A stretch of 64,000 nucleotides of DNA, taken from assembly GCA_036346255.1 (NCBI GenBank), contig CM070624.1, positions 16,462,626-16,526,625 on the forward strand. Reading direction: 5' to 3'. Positions 1-11,749 of this stretch are shown one piece after another; the stretch's first letter is position 1, and each line of letters begins with the position of its first letter. The position numbers and the translations under genes are program-made. Under the pieces are notes generated by a model. The model did not search any database and was not told the origin of the DNA. It worked only from the letters and a program-made list of their open reading frames with translations. Source of the DNA: Ampelocalamus luodianensis (lineage: Eukaryota > Streptophyta > Magnoliopsida > Poales > Poaceae).

Positions 1-483
1 GATGCGCATATTTAGAAGTATACATGATTATTAATCGAGGAACTCATCTGCTAACAAGTAACAACCATTACCAAGTACTAGCTCTAAGATATGTGCATTC
101 TTTTGGTGGAGTACACTACGAAAATACAACGTTCCTAGAACATACATGAAAGATAAAGAGGCAAGAATTCAAATGTGCAAGTTTCGTCCATACCAGAAAA
201 TATTATTGCCCTCTGTTCCACGCCCACAACACTGAATTGAATGTCTTCAATATATGTTAGCAGAAAATTTGAATATTGAGACAATGTAAACTACTTACAT
301 TTATAAGGAAGCTATATTGTCTAGAGTAACTATGCTTCATGGGACAACTGATAATACATAGGCAAACATTACAAGTGGATCCGTACAATTAACGCTGCTC
401 AGTTTGGCTGCAAGATGCAACCCATGCAGCTACCAAAAATAATTTTACCTGTAGAAGAGAAATTACAGCGAATTGTCAAGCTA
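1..483. other. 3' flank of the coiled-coil gene; no gene seen
   Basis: AT-rich sequence downstream of the minus-strand stop at 484-486. It probably includes that gene's 3' UTR. I see no coding structure, RNA gene or transposon terminus in it. Confidence 0.5.
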
Positions 484-2975
484 TCACATGGTAGTGACTC
501 GAGAATCCTGCCAACCCGATTGGCGAGCTCGTCGTTCCCACAGTGCTGTCAGCTTCTTCTCCTTTGAAATTGCTGCCTCAGACCGCTCCCTAGCTTCCTC
601 GCAGGTCTCTGTGGCCGCATTACACTTCTCTGCCTCTCGTTGGTATTGGGTAGCCTGTCTTTTTGCTTCAACAAGAGTGGCGTTCATGTGATGGATGTGC
701 TCCTCGGCTACAACCTGCTGCAGCTTCAGTTCCTCATTAAGGACATCGACGAACTGCTTCTCCATCTCTTTGCTAAGCTCAGGGTCATTTTTGCCACAAT
801 CTGCGTATTTTGATTCAAATGTTTTTCCCAGTCAACATGATATCTTGAATTCTTGATAACAGCAGTAACAGAAGTAGAATGAAATCAATGCGACCATGTG
901 AGAAAGGAAATTCAAAACACTAGTTCCAACTCTGGGTAGCAAGAATATTGGAGGTATGATGAGACGATTACTTGTGAGACAAAAGTTTGTACTATCCTAT
1001 AGAGCATATGTACCAGACTACCATCCAAATAAGGAGAGTTATATAGGTAAAAGCATTATGTGCAGGTGCAGACATGACAGTGTTAGCTCCAAGTGGTTGG
1101 TAAATAACTATTGAGGAAAACATATGCTTTGTCAGTACTCAGTAAGCTGCGCAGCATGACAAATTAATGCAGGGGGGTTCATCCCCCCTTTCAAGAAGGA
1201 AGTAATCCATGTTTGGTTGCAAAATGTTAATGTGTTACCGGACAAGCAAAAATGTTACGGAGAAAGGCGTGTAAACAGTACCATGGGTACTGTAGCACCA
1301 TGTGAACAGTATACATTGGTACTGTAGCACACTGTTTCCGCACGCAGCTAATGAGTTTTCTAAGATAAAGAATATTTGGTTAGGTAGATTATTTTGGAAT
1401 TCCTTATCTATCTAGTTATTGTTATGAATAGAATCTTATTTATTATTAGAAATGTCATTTTTAATAGTTGGAAAGATTAGATTAGATTGATAAGTTTTCT
1501 TATAGATATTTCTTAGGTGTCAAATCGAGCTATCCTTATAAAAGAGATAACATGTATCTATTATCAATCAAACAATGAGAAATCAAAGTTCAACTAAGCC
1601 TCAGAGTCTCGCTACCTCGACAGGAAAGAATCCTGACGGCGGTTAGACGAGGGTGAGTGTATTGTTCCCTCGATCCTCGGACCCATACCCCAATAGTTCC
1701 CTCAACAAAAATCTAGTTTGTATGTGTGGAAGCAAGTACATGACAACACATACTGATGACTACAGCATCATTAGCTTTCTTCTGTGGTGTATTGTTCAGG
1801 TATAGCTAATACCATAAAGACATCAGAATTCTGAGCAAACATAATGAAAAATACAGCCTTTTCTCAATGATGCTAGGACGATTTTAACAAATCTACAGTA
1901 GGCCATTCAGTAGAGCTTATTTTTAGACAAATCTCTCAGGTTTCAACCCTAAGTGTTAGAGCCAACCTTTCGTATGACCAGCCTGACACTTAGCTTTCTA
2001 GAAGCTCAAAACAGCAAGTATTGATACAAAACAATCTGGGGATAAAGGATGAAAAGGTTTCTGTAACATTTGGTAAAGAGTATACTTAGTTTTTGGGACA
2101 CCGTGTAAAATTTCACTGTCATAGGGCACCAGTTTATTTGAGCATTTTAGTAACAGAAAAGTGAAGAATGACACTGGTAATTGGTAAAATAACAGGCATG
2201 TTAATCACCCCAGACGTCTAAATTGTGTCTGAAGGGGGAAAATACTCCTGAAAAATCTAAAGTTGCAGACTGAATTGTTCGGTCTAGAAAACATCATGAA
2301 AAACTTCAGCACAAGCGCTATCATTCTTCCATCAGATAACCATTATACTCGATTGATTACGATGAGAAGACTGGATAATGTTGAACCTCAGTTAAAGGGA
2401 CCATGAAGAAAGAGCCCAAACCTGGAATTGAGAAGTTGACAAGCCCTGCAAAGGAAGGACAAATGTAAAATCATGTCAGTTATGAGTGCCTCAATCCAAT
2501 TAAAAGCTTTCAAGGTAGAACACTCAAAGCAGTGTGCTTTGCATATTTGTAGTACAGAATTAGTTCACCTATAGGTGGTCATGGTAATATGCAGTCATAA
2601 GCAACGGCATTCATCTGGTATAACACTAGTTGCAACCCAAAGACCGAGTTTTTATCTAACGAATTATGCGTAGGATACGCGTCCGCGCAGACAGGACGAC
2701 GAAAGTTGCGAGATCTGATAAGAGGAACGGAATTGGACGCTTACCGGGGGCGATGGACTGGAGGGAGAGGGGCGGCGGGCAGTCGCAGCTGCAGGGCGGG
2801 CACGAGGGGCGGACGCGGCGGTGGCGGCAGAAGAGGAAACGGAGGAGGAGAAGCCCTTCTTGTAGCGCCAGTAGAAGGCGGGGCCTGAGACGCCGAGCGC
2901 GGAGGCCACAGCCAGGATGACCAGGCACCACCGCCCGCACGCCGCCGCCGCCGCGCGGCGCCCCCCGCCTGCCAT
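484..2975 (-). CDS. Single-pass membrane coiled-coil protein, uncharacterised plant family, 3 exons, frameshift in exon 1
   Basis: Exons read from splice signals are 2745-2975, 2422-2445 (24 nt) and 484-800. Residues about 14-30 form a hydrophobic segment (CLVILAVASALGVSGPAFYW) followed by a basic YKK motif, which suggests an N-terminal membrane anchor. A Cys-rich CPPCSCDC motif follows, then a long charged alpha-helical coiled coil ending in RARQSGWQDSRVTTM. This order matches an uncharacterised plant family I recognise by sequence but cannot give a function. The anchor and the CPPC motif lie in different frames of exon 1; the shift falls around 2820-2855. The three exons total 572 nt, one short of 191 codons, so one base appears to be missing, either truly or through consensus error. 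From the CPPC motif on, the downstream frame is open across both introns to the stop. Expected product is about 190 aa. Confidence 0.75.
1253..1707. mobile_element. Candidate solo LTR in the large intron of the coiled-coil gene
   Basis: A 455-bp block runs from TGTTACGG to CCCTCAACA. It contains a TATAAAAG box near 1536 and a polypurine- and polypyrimidine-poor AT-rich body, as in grass LTRs. The flanks are A-rich (AAAAA on the left, AAAAT on the right), so the target duplication is imperfect or ambiguous. There is no internal domain. It interrupts an intron, not an exon. Confidence 0.4.
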
Positions 2976-3271
2976 CGCTCACGGGCAATGTGACTGCGCC
3001 GCGCTCGTGCCGGTGCCTGCCGGATTCTATCGTCCCGTCGTCCGCGCGGCGTGTGGCTGCGCGAGTGCGCGTGATTTCGTCTTGTTTTGGGGGCGTGGTG
3101 GTGGTGGTGGGGTTGGGGCGGTGAGAGGAGCAGGCAGTGGGGTGGTGAGGAGGCGAGTGGGAAGTGAGCGAACCGCGGGTCGGTGGCTCGGTGCGGTGCA
3201 GAAAATGGTTGGTGCACTAGAGTTGTGGAACCCCCAACTTTTGCCGCGCGCGGATTGGATTTCCCTGTGAT

Positions 3272-3750
3272 TTATCGAGTTTTTGGCCTCCTTTTTATAT
3301 GTAATAGCAAAACTACTATCTTTACGAATAAAATTAAAAAAAATACTTTTATCATGTGAAATTACCGTGGCAGAGCACGTGTCGCTAACCTAATCCGTGG
3401 AAGGACACGTGGTGAGCTCACATCCGCGGCCAGCGACCTCATGCGCGCTGGCAACCGTGGCGGCCACTGCCGCTAACTCGATCCGGCGGTCGATTGGCAG
3501 GCGCGACAAGAACATGCGCAAGCCACTGCCATGGTGGGTTAGCGCCGGGTAGTTCGCTCTGATGCAGGTGCGCGGCGCGCCGCTGCGCGGTGGGAGCTCA
3601 TCACATGTCCTTCTGCTGACTGGGTTAGCGGCACATAACCTGTCAAGGTGATTTCGAGCGGTATGGGTGCTATTTTTGTCATTTCATTTGCAGATGGTTA
3701 GTTTTGCTGTTGCGTTTTAAAAACGTGTCATTTTAGCCACAAACTCGTAA
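3272..3750. mobile_element. Degenerate MULE-like non-autonomous element
   Basis: Both edges carry related inverted sequence: TTATCGAGTTTTTGGC on the left and, reversed, TTACGAGTTTGTGGC on the right. Both continue with an AGCAAAACTA motif 30-40 bp inward. The interior is GC-rich, with GGTTAGCG-like and CACGTG motifs, and has no coding frame I trust. No clear 9-bp target duplication was found. Similar edge sequence recurs near 43530 and 50060. Confidence 0.4.
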
Positions 3751-5055
3751 TTTATTAGCGAACGATGTGTTCGCCGTGGACACGGCACGGTGCTAGCCTG
3801 CTAGGCATCACTTGATTTGTGCCACTTGGTGTTGTTCCAAACTTCACTATTTTTTCCAAAACAAACTAAGAATATGATAGAAAAAACATGCGATTGCCAT
3901 CATGTTACATATGATATAACTCAGAAGGAGATTTTAGTTCATAACCACGGCATGACTTAAATTAAGGGATTTTTTAAATAGATTTGAAAGCTTAACAGAT
4001 ATACAGCAGCGCTCCACTACTCCTCTAAAAGGTAGTAGCACTCCTTTGATGTCCATTGTGCTCCTTGCAATTTGTTACGTTGGTATTGGGAGTGAACTTG
4101 CCTTCAGTGTGGAGATGGACCCAACATTTACCCGTGGACGAGTCCGGGAGTGTTAGGTAGCAAGGCAGCTTTCTTCGTTACGGCTGCCCGCTGCACTCGC
4201 CGGTACACGCATACTCGATCCGTTCGATGAATGTTATCAACAAACTCGTCATGCTGAGAATTCTTTTTGAGACGCCAGGATCAAGAGAAAGCCATAGTAC
4301 TGCCACTGGTGATAGGTGAATAGACAGTCGGGGAAGCGAACTAGCTGAAAGCGACAGATGAAACCAATATTTGCCGTGGTTCATGTACTGTTCCCTTGCC
4401 TGCAAGGACGGAGCCAACCGAATATAACGAGGGGACCGATTAGTAATATTTTTGTATTGAAAAGGCTCTAGTAAAATTTTGCTACTGTTTTTATATAGGA
4501 CGTCTATATGTGTATAAGGAATTAATTGCATGGAGCATGAGAGGGGCGAGGGCTGCCTCTAGCACCCCGTATCTGTCCCTGCTTGCCTTCACGTTGGTTA
4601 TATTATGGCATCGAGTTCAAAGATGAACTGTGCACTTCACAATCACAACTATTCTAGTATTCTGGAAGAAGTGAATAACCAGATGAACATCGCTGAGTTT
4701 GAGAACGAAGAACTGTATTTGCCAGCAGTTGGCAAGCAAAATAAGTGCTATTGAATTATTCACACCAAACATTGCCGTCTATATACAGTGCAATCTAGAA
4801 ATGCCAATGCCCTTGCCAGTAGACATGAACCGATCGATGCCATTATCGATGACAAGCTGTACGTAGCGTCGTGCTCCTGTCTTATATGGAGAGATCGATC
4901 CACACAAGCTTTCTCTTGCGATCGATCCCTTGAGGTGAAAGCCAAAACCAAAACGATAATGGCAATGGCATTCTTGCCTCTGTAGATCCGCGCTTTCACA
5001 AGCCGCGACGAAACCGCCAGAAGAACAGCACCACCATGCCGTCGTTCCAACGGGC
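3751..5055. other. Non-genic stretch, possible remnant promoter of the lipocalin copy
   Basis: No supported coding exon. The last 300 bases lead to a CACCACCATG context at about 5030-5038, just before the solo LTR. They may be the original 5' region of the lipocalin pseudogene. This is inference from position only. Confidence 0.35.
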
Positions 5056-5060
5056 AGCCC

Positions 5061-8000
5061 TGTGAGAGCCCGCGTTTTTAGGTCTAACCTCGTAGCAGTA
5101 ATCGGGTTTAACAGCGGTTAATCCTTTCTTAGCTTCGAGTTAGCGAGAGTATTAGATCGCTCCTAATCAGCCGAATCATATCGTGTCGATCATTCATTCA
5201 TTCGCTCCACCATTGCAATCGTCATTCAGCACAACAGTTGATCAATATATAAATAGGATGCACCGTCAATTGCATTAGACAACAAATCATCAATTACATC
5301 AGATTATTCTTCAGCAGTTCATTTTACACCCACAGAGTCTAGAATCATCAAGCACATCAATTACATTCATACATCAAGCATCACAAGCACCACAGTACGC
5401 AGCCACGTTATTCACCTGTGAGTCAAACCACAGTGCAGTCCTATCCGCATTCACCACCGAGAGCTCCAACTATTTCTCCCCCTCCCCACAGTCATTCCCC
5501 ACAACCATTTCACCCCATTCATCACAGCACCACCCCATTCCCATTCATCCCCAGCCTCAAGCAACCATCACAGTCATTCATCACCAAAGACACCAAGAAG
5601 CGGCGTATCACCGCAGCGGCAAAGACAGCCCAACACCACCAACACAAATCATCTCGGTTCATCGGTGAGGATATTGAGCATGAACTAGAGGTGAGCACAC
5701 GCATACACAGTAGCGCGACTTCTTCCTCGATCGCATCCACCTCCGGATACACCCTCTTTAACTCGCATTCACCCACACGAGCATGCATCAGTGGTGTATA
5801 GCATAGATTCGGTAGAGTTGTAGTAGGGGGAGTAGTGGTCTTCGGCACCGGCGGCCGGAAGGCCGAGCCGGTTAGAACCAAACCCTAGGACGGTGGATCC
5901 GGTGGCGTCGAAGCGGAGAGGCGCGAGAGGAGCCCGGCGAAGCCCTAGGGTGCGGCGCGGCGATCCGGCCGGATCCGGGCGAGTAAAGCCGGCGGTGGCG
6001 TAGAGTTAGCAAGAGAGAGCGGAGGAGAAGCGGCCGGGCCGTGAGCGGCGGCGCCAAGATCCGGCGCAAGGGGCTTTGAAGGTCGGCGAGGCCGAGAAGG
6101 AGCCGGGTCCAGCGGCGGCGGCGAAAGGAGTCGGTGGGAGGCGAGATCGATGGCGGCCGGCGCGCCGAGGCTGCCGCCGCCCGGCCAGCGAGCCAGAGAG
6201 CCGGAGTGAGGGCGCGAGGAGCGGCAGCGGCGCCTGGCGCCGAGCCGGCTGAAGGGAGGAGGACCGTCGGGGGCCGGCGCGAGAAGAAAGGGCGGCGGCG
6301 CCGGGAGTGGAGAGGGGAAGAAGAGAGTGGGGAGGGAGGCAGAGAGATGAGTGGCGTGCGTGGTGTGCGTGGTGTGCGTGGGGGTGTGGTGTGTGAGGTG
6401 CGTGTGTGCGTGTGTATAGGCTTAGTGCGTGCGTGTGTGTTGGGCCGGGTGTGTGTGTGTGTGGGCCGTGTGTTGTGTGTGTGTGTGTGTGGGCTGAGTT
6501 GTGTGGGCCGGCCGAGTGAGATTAGAGAGAGAGAGAGAGAGGGATTAGAGGGAAGATTTGGTTTAGGTTTAGGTTTAGGTTTAGGTGTAGTTCAATCTCC
6601 GTTTAGTTTAGATTCTCGTTACTCTGTGGTTTGGCTACTAGAATAGATTGTTTATCTTTTACTTGGTGGCGTTAAAATAGTCAGTGGTTTAGACAAGTGG
6701 CGACTATCGGTGAGTGCTAATCTCGAGTAGACCGCAAAAGCATTTTAGTAATTAAAATATGCTAACTTGTAGTCGTCGCTAACTTATATATCTATATTAT
6801 CACTCAAATCAACTACGTATTTACTTATATTATTATTCGTTGACAATCTACTACGTAGGCTTAACCAAGACCGACAGAGCAAATTTGACGAAACTTCAGC
6901 GGCGCCAACTTTTCCTACTTCTACGAAGGCAAGCGATCCTCTTGAACATTAACATAGTTACTTTAAAACTATACCCTATCTTGCACTATTATAAGTATTG
7001 CATCAAAATGGTTTTCCAAAACCTAAAGAAAATGATTGAGATAAGATGATTAAGAAAGAATGAGACTTATTAGGAGGGTAAAGGGGCCCAGGTGGGAAAT
7101 GCGACGATGATGATGAGGTAAGGGTGGGCCCTTTACATATGGTTATAATATAAGGACCAACCAACTCTTGCTCGGTCGATCGTCGTATTCGGTGCCAACC
7201 ATTTTCCCGTTTCGGCGGGCAGAAAATGCTACCTTGTTACGTGACTAGGCTCTCCACAACGGGTAAGTATTAGGTGTGAGTGATTGTGATGGAGGAACCC
7301 AGGACCGGTGGGGGATAGTCCGGAAGTGGGGGATCCAAGGCGCTATATGCGCTAAGGTGGAGTGTTGAGTGCAGGATAGGAGCTGCCTCAACCAACCTCA
7401 CCAGAACTCGGTGGATGATGAGGTCAGCAGCGTGATCTAATCTGCACCGGCGGAAGGTGATGGGTGGAGAACTTAATCACGTAACCTGGAAAACGTTCTG
7501 TATTCTGGTCTTGAACCCGCATCTAAGGCAATGCGGTGGACCCTGTTCACAGAGAGTTCAGAATAGCTATGGGTAAAGTGGTACAAGCCTGCGCAGTGCT
7601 AAACAAATCATGAATTCATGCCAGTCTCCAGGATTGGAGTCTACGGGAACCACAGGGGGTCTTTTGTCTTTCCGAGTGACTAGTAGAGTTTTTCAGTATT
7701 AAAATTTACCACCTTTTGTCGAGTTTTATTTTCTAAAGTGAGATGGTTTAGAAATTGTGATAAAGAGTAGAGATAGTACATCCTTTGCATCTTTTGCTAT
7801 TAATGCTTGCTGAGTACATTCATTTGTACTCAACCTTGTTAGTATTCTCCTTTGTAGACCCTAGTCCAAAGAGGAAGTATCCCGAGTGGGCGAGGGCACT
7901 GCAGTCTGAGATGAGACCACAGCGGCGAAGACCCTTACTACGAGGCGCAGGGCGAGATGGACACCGTATTCGACTCCTGGGACGAGTAGGAGGCCAGTGG

Positions 8001-8242
8001 AGTGTGGCAGGAAAGAAGGGGGTTTAGTCTTATTTTGGCTATGTATATTAGTATGTGTGCCGTAAGACTTTAGCCCTGCGTGGCTAACTGTTTGAATAAA
8101 GGACAGTTTCTATCTTATTGTTCTGATGCGCTAACTCTGGTAAGGTTTACTATTCGTTGGAGCGGTGTTCTACCGGGCAAACGAATAGTAATCCGTATGC
8201 TTAAGTGTTATTACCCCTGGGGTAATAACATGGGGCGTCACA
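5061..8242 (+). mobile_element. Large Ty3-gypsy solo LTR, Tekay/Del-like, TSD AGCCC
   Basis: The element starts TGTGAGAGCCCG and ends TGGGGCGTCACA, giving TG...CA termini with a short inverted repeat. The 5 bases before it (5056-5060) and after it (8243-8247) are both AGCCC, a perfect target-site duplication. At 3182 bp with no primer-binding site, gag or pol, it is a solo LTR. It has a TATA-like ATATATAAATAGG near 5240, GT- and GA-rich simple repeats at 6340-6542, a TTTAGG hexamer run near 6560-6590, and the CTGAGTACATTCATTTGTACTC segment near 7810, which is typical of long grass gypsy LTRs. Orientation is from the TATA box and that motif. Confidence 0.9.
6340..6590. repeat. GT/GA microsatellites and TTTAGG run inside the solo LTR
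   Basis: Imperfect GTGTGCGT repeats, a GA run at about 6526-6542, and four TTTAGG hexamers follow one another. The hexamer is not the plant telomere heptamer TTTAGGG, so no telomeric origin is claimed. Confidence 0.7.
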
Positions 8243-8251
8243 AGCCCGCCA

Positions 8252-8834
8252 TTGACGGTGGTGAGGGGGCTGGACGTGGCTCGGTACATGGGGCGGTGGT
8301 ACGAGGTCGCGTCGCTGCTTCCAGCGGCGGGAGATGGCCGGGACACGCGCGCCACGTACGCCCTCCGGCGCGGAGACGACGGTGGACGTGCTCAACGAGA
8401 CGTGGAGCAAGGGGGAGGCGCGTGTACGTGCGGGGCACGCCGTACAGGGCTGACCCGGCCAGCGACGAGGCCGACCTCAAGGTCAGGCTCTGCGTCCCGC
8501 CGCTCCTCCCCGTCGTCGGCGACTAGTACTGGGTGCTCTACGTCGACGGCGACTACCACTACGCGCTCGTCGGGGAGCCACGGAGGAAGTACCTCTGGGT
8601 GAGCAACTTAACTGAGCATGCATGGTGATGGCCGGTGGTGAGTTTATGGTCTAAGAATGTCTCGATCTCGCAGATTCTGTGCAGGAAGACGTGGATGGAC
8701 GAAGCGGTGTACAGCCGGCTGGTGGAGAAGGCTAAGGACGAAGGCCACGACGTGACGAAGCTGCGTAGGACGACCCCCCGCCGGAGAGCTGACCGGAGAC
8801 CGCGCGACGCCGCGTACAGTGGTGTAGTCGCTCA
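8252..8834 (+). pseudogene. Temperature-induced lipocalin (TIL) pseudogene, split by two LTR elements
   Basis: Exon 1 (to 8598) encodes VVRGLDVARYMGRWYEVAS, holding the lipocalin GxW signature, then DGRDTRATY, DPASDEADLKV and LVGEPRRKYLW. Exon 2 (from 8674) encodes ILCRKTWMDEAVYSRLVEKA and KDEGHDVTKL. TIL proteins are small plasma-membrane-associated lipid-binding barrels linked to heat and cold tolerance. This copy is dead. Frame changes occur near 8370-8380 and 8410-8420. An in-frame TAG lies at 8524-8526, where the family has Tyr. The expected initiator is TTG at 8252 with no upstream in-frame start. The C-terminal coding sequence is cut at 8834 by a gypsy insertion and resumes at 12107. 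A solo LTR lies immediately upstream. The single intron (8599-8673, GT...AG) shows this is a genomic copy, not a retrocopy. Confidence 0.85.
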
Positions 8835-8839
8835 CCGGC

Positions 8840-9199
8840 TGTTACATTGCCAGATGGGCTACAGGACGATGGGGAGAGCAGTAAAGCAAGACGGAGTAAA
8901 ACGGCTTCGGAAGCCCAGTATGCGTTTTTCGGAATCTGACTGGGTTCAGTGATTTGGCAAAGCATCGGCGGTGAGTTGTTGTCGGACCCACGTTGCAGTC
9001 CCATGGCAAAGAGAGCTTTAAGTAGTGGTCCTGCTATTCAGTTTTGATCATGAATGATGTAATAGGAGATTTCATTTACCTCGTATCTTCTCTAAACTTT
9101 TCCCTTCTTCTTCTCTGGTTCTCCAAAATACTCCTCTGAACTTCTGTAAGATACTTCCGATTACTATCTGGATACCAATTACTCGAGAGGTCGGTAACA
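8840..9199 (+). repeat. 5' LTR of the Reina-like element
   Basis: 360 bp, TG...CA. The last 240 bp differ from the 3' LTR by only a few substitutions. Positions about 8850-8950 carry a cluster of single-base indels relative to the 3' LTR. Confidence 0.93.
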
Positions 9200-9202
9200 A
9201 AT

Positions 9203-9214
9203 TGGTATCAGAGC
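9203..9214 (+). promoter_or_regulatory. Primer-binding site (initiator Met tRNA type)
   Basis: TGGTATCAGAGC lies three bases after the 5' LTR. This is the standard plant retrotransposon primer site for reverse transcription. Confidence 0.9.
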
Positions 9215-9273
9215 TCCCGTTCTTCGCCCTGGAGGTTCCACGTTTTCGAACCCGTGCGCAGATCCGTTCGTTG

Positions 9274-11407
9274 GAGATGGATCAACAACTTGCTGATCTG
9301 ACCAAGGCAATCCTGGCTCAGAGTGAATCGCTCAAAAAACTGGAGACAAGGAGCGAGTCCATTCAAGCTACAGTGGAGGAGATCAAACCGGCCGTTCTGG
9401 AGTTGCAAAAATGGAAGCCATAATGGGCATTACGAGTTCAAAGTGATGTCTTATGGTCTAACTAGTGCACCGGCCACTTTTCAAGGACTGATGAACACGA
9501 TATTATCCCCTCTCTTGCGTAAAGGAGTGTTAGTATTCATTGATGATATACTTGTTTATAGTAGCAACTTGCTGGAACATGAAGGCCGGTTGAGGGCAGT
9601 GTTGCAAATCCTGACTGATAATCAATTGAGAATTAAAAGATCCAAGTGTTCTTTTGCACAACAACAACTCTCCTATTTGGGGCATGTCATTAGCAAGGAT
9701 GGAGTGTCAACAGACACTAAAAACATCGATGCGGTGCGTAATTGGTCCTCTCCCATCAATGTCAAAGAAGTGCGAGGATTCCTTGGCCTGGCCGGTTATT
9801 ATCGTAAATTCGTGAAAAACTTTGGGTTGATCAGTAGGCCTCTCACTGACATGCTCAAGAAGAAATCTGTCTTTGTATGGACACCAGAAAAGGAGGCATC
9901 ATTCCAGGCTTTAAAGGCAGCTCTTGTGACGGCTCCGGTGCTATCCCTTCCTGACTTCAACAAACAGTTCGTCGTGGAAACTGACGCTTCGGACAAGGGC
10001 ATTGGAGCAGTGTTAATGCAAGAGGGACACTCGTTAGCTTATCTCAGCAAGTCGCTAGGACCACGCAACCAAGGTTTGTCCACTTATGAAAAAGAAAGTT
10101 TAGCGATCATGCTTGCTATTGACCAATGGAGACCTTATTTGCAGCATTCTGAGTTTGTGATCAAAACTGATCAAAAGAGCTTGGTGCATTTGGATGATCA
10201 AAGACTGAATACGATCTGGCAACATAAAGCCCTCACTAAGTTGTCGGGTTTGAGATACCGCCTGATCTATAAGAAGGGAGTGGAGAACACAGCAGCGGAT
10301 GCATTATCTCGTCATTCCACCGGTCTTGTGGGGGATTTAGTAGCTGTGTCCACTTGTGTGCCATCGTGGTTGACCGAGGTAGTTGAAGGGTATGCTTCAG
10401 ATGCATCGACCAACAAACTATTGACTCAGCGAAGTATGAAGGGCGCGACACATCCTAAATTCAGACTTCATGATGGTCTGTTACAGTATGCTAGGCGCGT
10501 CTGGGTTGGTGCTAATGTTCCTATGCAGCAGAAGATAATCACAGCGATGCATGCTAGCGCAATCGGGGGGCATTCGGGGTTTCAGGTGACATACAACAGA
10601 ATCCGCAAGCTCTTTGCTTGACCGGGAATGAAACAAGGCATAAAAGCTTTTGTATCGACATGTGCAATATGCAAGCAAGCAAAAACTAAACATGTGAAAT
10701 ACCCTGGTTTGTTGCAACCCTTGCCGGTACCAGAACAAGCATGGCAAATGGTGTCTTTGGATTTTATTGAAGGGCTACCCTAGTCTTCAGGTTACAATAG
10801 TATTATGGTTGTGGTTGACAAATTTTCACGGTATGCTCACTTTGTGCCTCTTTCTCATCCTTTTACTGCATTTCAAGTTGCCCAGGCCTATATCAGCAAT
10901 GTTTTCAAACTTCATGGTCTGCCTCAATCCTTGGTATCGGATAGAGATCGCATCTTCACCAGTACACTGTGGAGAGAATTGTTTCGGTTGGTGCAGACCC
11001 AATTGCGGATGAGCTCATCTTACCACCCGCAGACCGACGGTCAGACGGAGCGGGTCAATCAATGCCTTGAAACGTATTTGCGATGTTTTGTGCATGCTTG
11101 TCCCCGTAAATGGTCAGAATGGTTGGCCTTTGCGGAATTTTGGTACAATACGTCATTCCACTCTACCCTGGGAAGGTCACCCTTTGAGGTGTTATATGGT
11201 CATAGCCCACGCCACTTTGGTCTGGTGGATGCTTCGGATTGTAATTCCCCAGAATTATCCTCCTGGTTACTAAACAGGGAACTGATGACCAAACTATTGC
11301 GCCAACATCTTCATCGGGCTACTCAACGTATGAAGAGCCAAGCCGATAAAAACAGATCAGAGCGCAGTTTCGCTGTGGGAGATTGGGTTTATCTGAAATT
11401 ACAACAG
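9274..11407 (+). pseudogene. Reina-like gag-pol remnant
   Basis: The start of gag (MDQQLADLTKAILAQSESLK onward) is followed within 50 codons by a deletion junction near 9412-9420 into the middle of reverse transcriptase. Remaining pol in order: the RT palm with FIDD at about 9538-9549; the thumb; RNase H with the TDAS motif near 9981; the integrase HHCC zinc region; and the integrase core with its Asp and the SSYHPQTDGQTERVN stretch. Stops interrupt it at 10619-10621 and near 10780. A further deletion near 11400 removes the linker before the chromodomain-like tail. It belongs to the surrounding element and cannot make a full polyprotein. Confidence 0.9.
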
Positions 11408-11749
11408 ATACTTTGGGCCTTTTCAGATTGAGCAATCAGTGGGTTCGGTGGCATACAAATTGAAGTTGTCGCAGACATGTAAGATACACCCAGTGATTCA
11501 TGTTTCTCAATTGAAAAAAGCTCTGGCTCCGAATGAGAAGGTGCAGCAAGATCTACCTGATGATGCAGCCATCGGAGTGCCGGAACAGATATTGGGCAGT
11601 CGTCGCAAAGATCCGGATCTGATCGGTACTCAGTGTTAGTCCAGGTGGTGCGAGCATCTCCGCCACGCCTACTTGGGAGGATTTCGCTGATTTGAAGAGT
11701 CATTTTCCATCGCACCGGCAGGGGCAAGCCGTGTCCAAGGGGAGGAGAT

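Noticed and set aside
6558..6590. Telomere-like repeat
   Set aside because: The unit is TTTAGG, not the plant TTTAGGG, there are only about four copies, and it lies inside an LTR.
5418..6646. Open frames within the large solo LTR
   Set aside because: They lie wholly within a TSD-bounded LTR and show no gag, pol or host domain.
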